Assembly (NCBI GenBank): GCA_964360265.1
Contig: CAYHUY010000020.1
Span: forward strand, 1-15,089
Direction: 5' to 3'
Source of the DNA: GWA1-39-11 sp964360265
GTDB taxonomy: Bacteria > Patescibacteriota > Microgenomatia > Levybacterales > GWA1-39-11
Length of the DNA: 15,089 bases
Of this stretch, positions 1 through 6,325 are shown piece after piece (position 1 is the first letter of the stretch; each line of letters starts with the position of its first letter). A program made the translations under genes and the position numbers. The notes beneath the pieces were generated by a model. It saw nothing but the letters and a program-made list of their open reading frames with translations. It had not been told where the DNA came from and did no database searches.

Positions 1-308
1 GCTAAAGTTACACAATTGATTGCCTCGGTGGAATCGGCAGTAGTGACTATATTAGTATCATCATTATTTGGGTGGATTGTTGCCTGAGTTCTATGAGCGT
101 TGTAGTCAGCTTTGATTTCGTTAGCTAGGGTTACGGCGGTGGCTTCGGTTGTGGCATCAGCAGAAGCCACTACGTTGGTGCCATCAGCATTACTATGGAA
201 GGTTGTGGATACACGATGGGCGTTGTAATCGGCTTTTATTTCATTGAGTAGCGTGTAAAGTGTAGCTAGGCTGTTTGCGTCAGCAGAAGCCACTACGTTG
301 GTCGTGTC
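1..308 (-). repeat. In-frame 123-base (41-residue) tandem repeats
   Basis: Two complete units and the start of a third lie in the repeat protein. Each begins D-[TG]-TNVVASADA and contains NEIKADYNAHR. The matching DNA blocks lie 123 bases apart (cgttgta at 98 and at 221). The units differ mainly at synonymous or conservative sites, so the copies are not very recent. Confidence 0.85.
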
Positions 309-554
309 ACTCGCCACGTGGATGGCTACGGTGTTGGTAGCAGCAACTACATTGGTTGTGTCATCCGCTACATGGACATCATCAAATGTGGAGGGCACAA
401 TAACTTTTCCCACCTCTGTTGTCGTTCCAGCCGTGAAAAACCGCACAACAAAATTTACTGGCCTTGCATTTATTGTTGAAAATGGACTGAGAACACCTGT
501 GAGTTGAGCTCCCCAGGGTGGTGATCCCCTGCTTTTTAATCTTTTTATAGACAT
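1..554 (-). CDS. Phage-virion-like repeat protein, partial (C-terminus off the left edge)
   Basis: An open frame starts at ATG 554 and runs 184 codons without a stop to the window edge. The start is one base after the TAA of the gene at 556-912, so the two are cotranscribed. The N-terminus (residues 1-60) begins MSIKRLKSRGSPPWGAQLTG and has no clear signal peptide. From residue 83 onward there are repeats of exactly 41 residues carrying the block NEIKADYNAHR (at 104 and 145) followed by a D-x-TN-[VI]-V turn. The composition is rich in Ala, Thr, Val, Asn and Asp, with little Cys. From memory, such 'LANEIKADYNAHR' repeats occur in phage tail or virion proteins and in CPR phage-like gene clusters; that is recognition, not a search result. 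It is probably a structural or fibre protein. The function is unproven. Confidence 0.7.
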   Translation of the reverse strand, partial: MSIKRLKSRGSPPWGAQLTGVLSPFSTINARPVNFVVRFFTAGTTTEVGKVIVPSTFDDVHVADDTTNVVAATNTVAIHVASDTTNVVASADANSLATLYTLLNEIKADYNAHRVSTTFHSNADGTNVVASADATTEATAVTLANEIKADYNAHRTQATIHPNNDDTNIVTTADSTEAINCVTL

Positions 555-555
555 A

Positions 556-912
556 TTAACTTATTTCAAAAGCTGTAATATGAAGTGTTGCCTGCGATGC
601 CACCGAAGCTATTGCCCTGATCAAACCCGATGGTTCAACATAAATATCACCTAAAAGTTCCGTAATACTAAAAGAATCGCCTGACGCTAAAGTTTGGTCT
701 TTTACAATGATATTGTCATCACCCGCCGTACCTGCGTTAGGAACTTTATAAATGGTGAAAGTAATAGCTGTAGTGGTGTCATTGGCAACTGTCATTTCAA
801 CGATTTTGGCAAACCCGCCTGCTGTTGCAGGTGCTGTATAATAAGTAGTTGTTGCGGCAGCAATTTGTACCGCATCGACTACGTTTGTTGCTATGTTTGT
901 AAAGACTGCCAT
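556..912 (-). CDS. Small phage-structural-like protein, 118 aa
   Basis: The protein is 118 residues long, starts MAVFTNIATNVVDAVQ, and is predicted to be all beta: short alternating stretches rich in Thr, Ala and Val, no Cys, no membrane segment and no signal peptide. It is preceded by a clear Shine-Dalgarno AAGGAG (925-930), 12 bases before the ATG. This contrasts with the leaderless first gene of the cassette. It begins 3 bases after the stop of the 35-aa gene and ends one base before the start of the repeat protein. Composition and context suggest a small virion, neck or fibre component. I do not recognise a named family, and a surface-layer or pilus-like role in the host is possible. Confidence 0.7.
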   Translation of the reverse strand: MAVFTNIATNVVDAVQIAAATTTYYTAPATAGGFAKIVEMTVANDTTTAITFTIYKVPNAGTAGDDNIIVKDQTLASGDSFSITELLGDIYVEPSGLIRAIASVASQATLHITAFEIS

Positions 913-915
913 AAG

Positions 916-1023
916 CTAATTACACTCCTTATTTCCTAGATAGTTATATCTTGCTCTACCCGTAGTTACTACCGCTTGAGCAGCAGTAGTTGGTAAAGGC
1001 CCGTTAAAAATTTGAAAAATCAT
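916..1023 (-). CDS. Very small ORF, 35 aa, first gene of the virion-like cassette
   Basis: ATG 1023 to TAG 916 encodes 35 residues: MIFQIFNGPLPTTAAQAVVTT, then GRARYNYLGNKECN. Three things support it as real. It fills the only gap between the epimerase and the 118-aa gene. Its ATG is 6 bases after the -10 box of a strong promoter-like sequence. Its stop is 3 bases before the next start. The PLPTTAAQAVVTTG segment resembles short peptides I associate with phage-like structural cassettes of CPR genomes (memory only). The function is unknown. Confidence 0.6.
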   Translation of the reverse strand: MIFQIFNGPLPTTAAQAVVTTGRARYNYLGNKECN

Positions 1024-1029
1024 AATAAA

Positions 1030-1058
1030 ATTTTACCCCTTTTTTTAGTTGATATCAA
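1030..1058 (-). promoter_or_regulatory. Promoter of the virion-like cassette, apparently leaderless
   Basis: Read on the minus strand, TTGATA (1053-1058), a 17-base spacer and TAAAAT (1030-1035) are followed by 6 bases and the ATG at 1023. The -35 box overlaps the stop codon of the epimerase gene. A purine run AAAAAAAGGGG lies inside the spacer, so it would not be transcribed as a Shine-Dalgarno if this promoter is used. Confidence 0.6.
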
Positions 1059-1984
1059 GCGATCCACTTTTTATTCGCCCCAAGTATTATTTTTAGCCCT
1101 TTTTCAAGGTCAACTTTGGGCTTCCATCCCAAATACTCCCGCGCTTTCTCTGAAGATGATAATGTTGCTTTTGATTCAACTACCTGCGGTCCATGAACAG
1201 GTTTTATATTTTTGCCCATGAGTCGATTGATCATTTGAGCTACGTCATTTACTGAAATACTTTTCCCAAAACCGATATTAAAAACCTCACCTGAAATATA
1301 AGACTTAGCCGCAAGTATGGTTGCCTCAATAGCATCGGATACATAGGTGAAGTCGCGGACTTGGCGGCCATCTCCGTTAATTGTTGGAGCAATATCTTGA
1401 TATATGAGTTTAATAAATTTAGGAATTAAAAGAGCATATTGGCCCTCCGGGTTCATCCTTGGTCCATAAACACTAAAGTACCTAAGACTAATTGTCGGAA
1501 GTCCCCAAACGCGCGCGAACATTTGGCAATATTTTTCGCCAACCAGTTTTTGCAATGAATACGGTACTAGCGGAGCGGGCTGCATGCTCTCTTTGAAAGG
1601 AAGGCGGTTTTGATTGCCGTAGACTGATGAACTTGAAGCAAAAATGAATTTTTTGATCTTATGTTTTTTGGCCAAAAGAAGAAGCTTTAATGTACCATCT
1701 ATATTTACTCTATTCGATTGCCATGGCTGATCCAAGGATCTTTGGAGGCGGGGAATTGCCGCCAGATGGAAAATTACTTCATTCTCCGCGATATGTTTTG
1801 AAATATTACCTAAGATCGAAGCCTGAACCTTTAGCAAGTTTTTATGTTCTGGCAGATTTTCCCACTTGCCTTCTGAAAGATCGTCTATAACCGTGACACG
1901 GGCGCCTTCTGCGAGTAAGCGCTCGACGAGATGAGAACCAATGAACCCCGCACCTCCCGTTACTAAGCAATTTTTAAATATCAT
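1055..1984 (-). CDS. NAD-dependent epimerase/dehydratase (extended SDR, GalE-like)
   Basis: The 309-residue protein has the normal length for nucleotide-sugar epimerases. The N-terminal Rossmann motif is G-G-A-G-F-I-G (residues 10-16), a SSSSVYG strand lies around 117-123, and the catalytic Tyr142-x-x-x-Lys146 pair (VPYSLQK) follows. The C-terminal half has RYFSVYGPR and the DGRQVRDFTYVSD block typical of UDP-sugar 4-epimerases. It probably interconverts UDP-hexoses, supplying a donor for the upstream transferases; the exact sugar cannot be read from the sequence. I chose ATG 1984 because it overlaps the end of the preceding GT2 gene by 11 bases and puts the glycine motif at the usual distance. 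A TTG at 2002 would add MRKTWY, which is unlikely. It is the last gene of the glycan operon. Confidence 0.9.
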   Translation of the reverse strand: MIFKNCLVTGGAGFIGSHLVERLLAEGARVTVIDDLSEGKWENLPEHKNLLKVQASILGNISKHIAENEVIFHLAAIPRLQRSLDQPWQSNRVNIDGTLKLLLLAKKHKIKKFIFASSSSVYGNQNRLPFKESMQPAPLVPYSLQKLVGEKYCQMFARVWGLPTISLRYFSVYGPRMNPEGQYALLIPKFIKLIYQDIAPTINGDGRQVRDFTYVSDAIEATILAAKSYISGEVFNIGFGKSISVNDVAQMINRLMGKNIKPVHGPQVVESKATLSSSEKAREYLGWKPKVDLEKGLKIILGANKKWIA

Positions 1985-3188
1985 ATACCACGTCTTTCTC
2001 AAGCAAAACTCCGACTAGCTCTGATTCTGCTTGTTCTGTATGTGATGAGGTTGACTTGTCCGCCGAAGCCTTGGCGGAGGCGGGCCCGTTTTCTTGCGGC
2101 GCTCCATTCTGTTTTTCGGCAGGCCTTGATTCAACCGGCCCGCCTTGCCCGCCGTCAGGCGAGGCAGGGACTGGTTCGATCTCCGCGCTTTTTACCTCGG
2201 AATCAGATCCTTTAAACTCGAATTTATTTGCTTTAAGTTTTTGAAGGTCTTCATCAGTCCACCCTTTAACCGGCCAGAATTTCTCAACGAGCCAGGCGAG
2301 CGGGCGGACTTGTTTATCCCAATTGTTGTTAAAAAAGAGATTGCGCGCATATTTTTTGGCTTTTTCCTGGTCTTTTCCTGAGATGGGGTAGGGGAAGCCG
2401 AAATCTCCGCCTTGAGTCCTGAACATATGGGCGTACCAGGTTTTGTGATTGACTAGGACGGCTCCACCCGAAAGCCAGGTTTTGGTTGCTACTTCAATGC
2501 CTTGACTGCCCCAGCTGCCGAAATTCTCATCACAGATATTAAGACCCCAATATTTTTCCCGCGTTAACATCCAGCAAGAACCCTGCAAAGACATTGTTTC
2601 TGTCAGCCCTTTCTCTTTTTTGTCGCGCTCGTACTTGGGTCTATGCTTCCAATCCTCAAAATATTGAAAGTGTGGGGTTGAGTCAAAACAATAAGAAGTG
2701 CTTTGGGGGTTATGCTTCCCAATCCAAATCATTTTTCTTCTGATGTTATCGGTTTTTCCGCACTGCTCGCATTTTTGAGGGGTCGGACCCTGATATTTTT
2801 TCCATCCGCAATGGTAGCATTTCCAGTCAAAAGCCCAGAGATTGCGCATCACGGGAACCATTGTTACGTTATCCCCTGCTGCCTTAAATGCCTCAATCAT
2901 TTTACGATCAAACCCTTTATCAAATGAACAATGTGCATCACACTTCATCACATATTTGGCGCGGGATAATTTACAGGCAAGATTCGTCGCCGCGCGCTGG
3001 CCTACACTTTTGGGAACAAATATTACATTCACTCGCTCGTTTTGAGGAATCGGAGGATCTGCCCAGTCACCATCGAGAACTGCAATAACCTCTGTATCCG
3101 CTTCAATATTTGCTAAGATATCCTCTATTGTGCGGGATATGAACATCTCATTACGAGCAGGAATTAAAATACTAAGATCTTTAACCAT
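1974..3188 (-). CDS. GT2 glycosyltransferase with an inserted zinc ribbon and a repeat-bearing tail
   Basis: The 404-residue protein has a GT-A domain at 5-260: strand DLSILIPARNE at the start, VLDGDW near 37-42, and a metal-binding D-A-H (84-86) in KCDAHCSF, the D-x-H form seen in polypeptide-GalNAc-transferase-like enzymes. The acceptor-side block MSLQGSCWMLTREKYW (199-214) and HKTWYAH (248-254) match the enzyme at 9184-9963, so the two are paralogues. This copy alone carries CYHC (124-127) and CEQC (140-143), a four-cysteine zinc ribbon inserted between the metal motif and the acceptor block. Residues 325-390 are low-complexity and contain two palindromic-repeat insertions. The donor and acceptor are unknown. 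The gene follows an AT-rich repeat region and overlaps the epimerase gene by 11 bases. Confidence 0.85.
   Translation of the reverse strand: MVKDLSILIPARNEMFISRTIEDILANIEADTEVIAVLDGDWADPPIPQNERVNVIFVPKSVGQRAATNLACKLSRAKYVMKCDAHCSFDKGFDRKMIEAFKAAGDNVTMVPVMRNLWAFDWKCYHCGWKKYQGPTPQKCEQCGKTDNIRRKMIWIGKHNPQSTSYCFDSTPHFQYFEDWKHRPKYERDKKEKGLTETMSLQGSCWMLTREKYWGLNICDENFGSWGSQGIEVATKTWLSGGAVLVNHKTWYAHMFRTQGGDFGFPYPISGKDQEKAKKYARNLFFNNNWDKQVRPLAWLVEKFWPVKGWTDEDLQKLKANKFEFKGSDSEVKSAEIEPVPASPDGGQGGPVESRPAEKQNGAPQENGPASAKASADKSTSSHTEQAESELVGVLLEKDVVYDI
2055..2090. repeat. GC-rich palindromic repeat inserted in frame (GPASAKASADKS)
   Basis: TCCGCC (2059-2064) and GGCGGA (2073-2078) are perfect inverted arms, followed by GGCGGGCCCG. 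It lies in the disordered tail of the GT2 gene and is translated as GPASAKASADKS. I recall this 'SAKASADK' palindrome as a dispersed element in CPR genomes. Confidence 0.7.
2135..2172. repeat. Second GC-rich palindrome in the same GT2 tail
   Basis: CCTTGCC (2144-2150) and GGCGAGG (2158-2164) form inverted arms with one G-T mismatch, embedded in a stretch almost free of AT. It encodes ASPDGGQGGPVE. The core CTTGCCCGCC resembles the GC arm CCTGCCCGCC found beside the nested tRNA. Confidence 0.55.
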
Positions 3189-3271
3189 AATTCAAAAGTC
3201 TAATTATCAGTTTTCATTTTTCAATTTACATTGAATTTACAATTTGCAATTCACACTTCAATTTTCAATTT
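3189..3271. repeat. AT-rich repeat downstream of the four-helix-bundle gene
   Basis: The 83-base gap consists largely of variations on TTCAATTT and CAATTTTCAATTTTCAT. The same words occur in inverse orientation on the other side of the four-helix gene (3632-3676). No ORF is present. It may contain a weak promoter for the GT2 gene, but no clean -35/-10 pair stands out. Confidence 0.6.
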
Positions 3272-3631
3272 TCATTTATTCAGTGTAGTTGTGATCTTTT
3301 GAAATATCATTGTAAGCTCTTGGGCTTCATTCCACAATTTTCGTAGAGATTCTTTGTCTTCTGGATTTGATTGTGATAACATTCTAAGCCAATGCTTTGT
3401 TTCTTGTGACTCCTTTTTGCAAAAGTGTATTTTGTTTCTGAAATCTTTTCTGGAGCTTGCTCCATTTGCTTCCATATAGTTCGCTCCTACGCTGGTTGCC
3501 GAACGAACCAATTGACTAATCAATGACGTAGAGATAACATCTTTCTTTAGAGATTTACAAAACTTAATAACCGATTCTCCAAATTTAGCCGTTCTTTCTT
3601 CTAAATTGTATTTACTGTTAAGATTGCTCAT
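3272..3631 (-). CDS. Four-helix-bundle protein of the 23S-rRNA-intervening-sequence family
   Basis: The 119-residue length is typical of this family (TIGR02436 / S23-like). The N-terminus SNLNSKYNLEERTAKFGESVI and the hallmark block QLVRSATSVGANYMEAN (residues 41-57), followed by DFRNKIHFCKKESQETKHWL, fit the family closely. The family forms a small helical bundle; its role is not established, and members are often found inside 23S rRNA insertions or scattered in genomes, commonly in variable regions. Here the gene sits within a glycan operon, between two AT-rich gaps (45 and 83 bases) that carry the same words in inverse orientation. Every other internal gap in the operon is 21 bases or less. 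This looks like an insertion. It does not resemble any sugar-metabolising enzyme. Confidence 0.85.
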   Translation of the reverse strand: MSNLNSKYNLEERTAKFGESVIKFCKSLKKDVISTSLISQLVRSATSVGANYMEANGASSRKDFRNKIHFCKKESQETKHWLRMLSQSNPEDKESLRKLWNEAQELTMIFQKITTTLNK

Positions 3632-3676
3632 TGTTCATTGATTATTCATTGAAAATTGGTAATTGTTAATTGAAAA
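3632..3676. repeat. AT-rich repeat upstream of the four-helix-bundle gene
   Basis: The plus strand reads CATTGAAAATTGGTAATTG and TTAATTGAAAATTAAG. The reverse complement gives AATTTTCAATT words matching those at 3189-3271, so the four-helix gene is flanked by inverted AT-rich repeats. Confidence 0.55.
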
Positions 3677-4390
3677 TTAAGCAGATAGATTGAATAGTTC
3701 TTTTAAATTCCATCCCTTTATTTTGTTAAGGGTTATTTCTTGGAAGTTTTCAGGTTTGTGAACAAAACTATCAAGCGTTACTTTTGTTTGAGAAAATGTT
3801 TTACCATGGCGGATATCTATAATCGGGTCGGGCGACCTCCAGGTTTCGAAATCATCGTCTGAAAATCCGCCCCGGTCTGCTCTTTTTGTGCCTGGTTCAT
3901 AACCCCATCTTCTCGCCCACAGAGGTTCCCGTCGCGTGTCTCCCTCAAGCTTCAAATCTTTTATTTTTGCCAACCTCTTCTTGTAATGATCAAGAGCAAA
4001 TTTGCGGTTAACGCAAAGTGATGATAGCGAAATCAGACGATCATAAGTAATAGCTAGGTTGTCGGGATATTTCCATCTCCAGACATTGGCATTGTAATAC
4101 CAGACATTATTTCTGGAGGGTGTAAAATCAAAATGGGAGAGAGGATATAAACAATCGTGCTCACAGAAAAACACGTAGTCTGTTGTTTGTGCTTCAAGCG
4201 CTGTTGTTATTTGTTTATTCATAGTAATAAATCCCGGCGTTAAACTTAATACTATATTCCTGCCAAAATCAATGGGTTTTAAGGAGACACTTACAATTGG
4301 AAGGCCAGCCTTTAAAATAAATTTCTGCGCGAGCGAAAAAATTGGCTCGCGCAATCCATTATCTGTGTAATAGATGATTCCTTTAGACAT
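3677..4390 (-). CDS. Putative glycosyltransferase, family C copy 1 (E-H-D-C-L-Y-P)
   Basis: The 237-residue protein belongs with the genes at 5638-6312 and 6326-7009. Shared features, in order, are a strand GIIYYTDN at the start, SLKPIDFGRNI (36-46), and an acidic block E77-H-D-C-L-Y-P (77-83) followed by SHFDFTP and a run of Tyr, Asn and Trp. A strand ending in an E-x-D motif ahead of an aromatic loop suggests a GT-A-type nucleotide-sugar transferase. I cannot name the family, so the activity is inferred from fold logic and context. The start at 4390 overlaps the upstream stop by 8 bases (ATGTCTAA) and matches the paralogues; an ATG at 4465 would add 25 residues inside the upstream gene. A strong hairpin lies in the early codons. 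Confidence 0.65.
   Translation of the reverse strand: MSKGIIYYTDNGLREPIFSLAQKFILKAGLPIVSVSLKPIDFGRNIVLSLTPGFITMNKQITTALEAQTTDYVFFCEHDCLYPLSHFDFTPSRNNVWYYNANVWRWKYPDNLAITYDRLISLSSLCVNRKFALDHYKKRLAKIKDLKLEGDTRREPLWARRWGYEPGTKRADRGGFSDDDFETWRSPDPIIDIRHGKTFSQTKVTLDSFVHKPENFQEITLNKIKGWNLKELFNLSA
4326..4353. repeat. Perfect 9-bp inverted repeat in the 5' coding part of a transferase gene
   Basis: TGCGCGAGC (4326-4334) and GCTCGCGCA (4345-4353) are separated by a 10-base AT-rich loop. On the mRNA this GC-rich hairpin falls at codons 13-22 of the gene starting at 4390. It could slow ribosomes or protect or process the operon transcript. No function is demonstrated. Confidence 0.5.
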
Positions 4391-5030
4391 TCTTTCGAAA
4401 TTTAAATTCTTTGTTAATAAACATCCAACTCCTGAATTTGTCCCGTTTTTCGCCTTCTTCAGCATGTTTTCTCCCGAGCAGATACCAGTTGCCTATCTTG
4501 TACGCCTGTGTATACGCATTGACCACGTAAATAACATGACAGATTCCGGCCTGTGTTCGTGGATTCGTATAGATATAATCGTGGCCTGATATGATTCCGC
4601 CAACTTTTACTTTTTTTGACCACTCACAAATGTCCCCGGCTACATATTTGAACTGATGGTTTCCGTCTATATAGACAAAATCAAGACTCCTGTCTGCAAA
4701 GCCGGCGGCTGCGTCCATTGAAGTTTTTCTAACAATTGTACAGTTTGGGTATTTTCCCAAGCGCTCTTTTGTCTTCCGATAGATTTGGTCCTCAACTTCC
4801 TGTCCGCGATCATCAATATAGTCACTATATGATAGCCATGGATCAATAGAATAAAGCCGTAATCCCGATTTGGCGATTACCTCCGAGAACTCACCTCTTG
4901 CGACCCCAATCTCCGCTCCAATCTTAAATCCCATTTCCACAAAAAACTGCGGCAGATCATCACGGGAGCAGTCGGGAATCTCTGCCGGCCTGCCCATTAA
5001 TTTTAAGCCATCAATCAATTTCATTGTCAT
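4383..5030 (-). CDS. SAM-dependent methyltransferase (Methyltransf_24-like), tandem copy 2
   Basis: The 215-residue protein is closely related to the gene immediately upstream (5027-5641). It shares GRPAEIPDCSRDDLP near the start, the SAM-binding strand GAEIGVARGEFSE, LYSIDPW (acidic ribose-binding residue), LDFVYIDGNHQF and GGIISGHDY. Class I methyltransferases with this pattern act on sugars or small polar groups, and an O-methyl sugar is the natural guess here. Three starts are possible. ATG 5054 overlaps the upstream gene by 28 bases. ATG 5030 gives the ATGA overlap used elsewhere in this operon. ATG 5024 aligns exactly with the paralogue's MNLIDAV. I prefer 5030. The last codons overlap the next transferase gene. 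Confidence 0.85.
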   Translation of the reverse strand: MTMKLIDGLKLMGRPAEIPDCSRDDLPQFFVEMGFKIGAEIGVARGEFSEVIAKSGLRLYSIDPWLSYSDYIDDRGQEVEDQIYRKTKERLGKYPNCTIVRKTSMDAAAGFADRSLDFVYIDGNHQFKYVAGDICEWSKKVKVGGIISGHDYIYTNPRTQAGICHVIYVVNAYTQAYKIGNWYLLGRKHAEEGEKRDKFRSWMFINKEFKFRKNV

Positions 5031-5641
5031 TTGATGAACATCCAGCTTCTCCATTTGTCCCTTTTTTCGTCTTCAATTGTTTCTTTGCGTCCTAGTAAAT
5101 ACCAGTTTGATATACCAAATGCGTCGACATACGCCCTGAGTACGTGAGCGACGTGCCAGTGATCGTGTTTTGTACCTGTTTTAGTAAAAAAATAGTCATG
5201 ACCCGAGACAATTCCGCCGCGTCTCACCTTTTTTGTCCACTCGTATAGATCTTCTGCAATATATCTGAATTCATGATTTGCGTCAATATAGACAAAATCC
5301 AAACTCTCATCCTCAAAATCCTCAACTGCTTCCATGGAAGTTTTCCTGATGATTGTGCAATTAGGGTAGGGGGCTAGAACTCTTTTTGTGTGCTCATATT
5401 GAAAATCCAACCTTTCCTGGCCGCGGGGATTACTAAACCCCTTATATATCCGCCAGGGATCAATAGCGTACAATTTTAAACCGGCTTTACAAAATTCTTC
5501 GGAGAGTTCCCCCTTATAGACCCCAATTTCAGCTCCGACTTTATAACCCATATCCGCAAAAAACCGCGGCAGGTCATCGCGCGAACAGTTTGGAATTTCA
5601 AACGGCCTGCCTTTTTGTTTAACTGCATCAATTAGATTCAT
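5027..5641 (-). CDS. SAM-dependent methyltransferase (Methyltransf_24-like), tandem copy 1
   Basis: The 204-residue class I methyltransferase has motif I A-E-I-G-V-Y-K-G-E at 37-45, acidic D61 in LYAIDPW, the post-motif strand LDFVYIDANHEF (114-125) and GGIVSGHDY (142-150), where the His-Asp pair resembles a metal- or substrate-binding site. The C-terminus WYLLGRKE and KWRSWMF is shared with the tandem copy downstream. It starts at an ATGA overlap with the preceding transferase gene, so translation is coupled. The likely substrate is a glycan or nucleotide sugar made by the neighbouring enzymes; this is inferred from context only. Confidence 0.85.
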   Translation of the reverse strand: MNLIDAVKQKGRPFEIPNCSRDDLPRFFADMGYKVGAEIGVYKGELSEEFCKAGLKLYAIDPWRIYKGFSNPRGQERLDFQYEHTKRVLAPYPNCTIIRKTSMEAVEDFEDESLDFVYIDANHEFRYIAEDLYEWTKKVRRGGIVSGHDYFFTKTGTKHDHWHVAHVLRAYVDAFGISNWYLLGRKETIEDEKRDKWRSWMFIK

Positions 5642-6312
5642 CCTGCCTCTTTTCCATAGAGATAAAACTCTCTCACTTTAGTGCCTTCCCCCCAATAAGG
5701 CAATTTATGAATGGGGGTTCTGTCAGAATGCGTATAGTAGCGCATGCCCCTGTGCGTTTTTATTTGGAAAACGGGATTCTTTGTTTGCCAATGGGAAATC
5801 TTGTCAAAAACATCTGCCTTTCCCCAGCGTTCTTTGGGAAAATTCTTTTCCTCCGTGCTCCAAAGCGGGGCTTCCTTAAGCAAATTTTTCAACACCTTTA
5901 AATAAAACTTCCTGCCGACTATCTGGGCATGGGTTGCCCCTTCCTCCTTGTAAAAAAAATAGTCCCTGCGATCGGGCATTACATACAAATTGCTGTTACG
6001 GTAAGCTATATTACGATATGGAGGGATATATTTAAAATAATCTGGAGGATAAAAACAGTCGGCTTCGGCTGAGATCACAAATTCAGTTTTAGCTTGCTGG
6101 CAAGCAATTTGTACTTGACGAAACATGTTAAATCCCGACACTCCAACGTCGCCTACGCAAATGTTAATCCCTAAATCAATTGGTTTTTGCGAAACACTTA
6201 TTATTTGTAAGCCGCCGGAATTTTTAAGCAAGTTTTCCTGAACTCTCCGCTCAAACCCTGGATCTTCACGATTCGATGTGTAATAGATAATTGTAGTTTT
6301 ATACTTCTTCAT
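5638..6312 (-). CDS. Putative glycosyltransferase, family C copy 2 (E-A-D-C-F-Y-P)
   Basis: The 224-residue protein shows the same ordered motifs as its two paralogues: TTIIYYTSN (6-14), SQKPIDLGINI (41-51), an acidic block E83-A-D-C-F-Y-P, then YFKYIP and AYRNSN. The C-terminal part has HRGMRYYTHSD and the ending LPYWGEGTKVREFY, which the copy at 6326-7009 shares as IPYWGRAEDIVKKF. It has no membrane segment, so it is probably a cytoplasmic or membrane-face enzyme. It begins 13 bases after the upstream copy and ends in an ATGA overlap with the methyltransferase. The family is not recognised by name, and the GT-A assignment is inference. Confidence 0.65.
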   Translation of the reverse strand: MKKYKTTIIYYTSNREDPGFERRVQENLLKNSGGLQIISVSQKPIDLGINICVGDVGVSGFNMFRQVQIACQQAKTEFVISAEADCFYPPDYFKYIPPYRNIAYRNSNLYVMPDRRDYFFYKEEGATHAQIVGRKFYLKVLKNLLKEAPLWSTEEKNFPKERWGKADVFDKISHWQTKNPVFQIKTHRGMRYYTHSDRTPIHKLPYWGEGTKVREFYLYGKEAG

Positions 6313-6325
6313 TTAATATTAAGGG

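Noticed and set aside
1..308. CRISPR array
   Set aside because: The periodicity is 123 bases, in frame and protein-coding, with no short identical repeats and unique spacers.
298..939. Plus-strand open frames at 298-507 and 694-939
   Set aside because: They lie opposite the minus-strand repeat protein and 118-aa gene, have no promoter or ribosome site, and their composition is that of reverse-complemented Ala/Thr codons.
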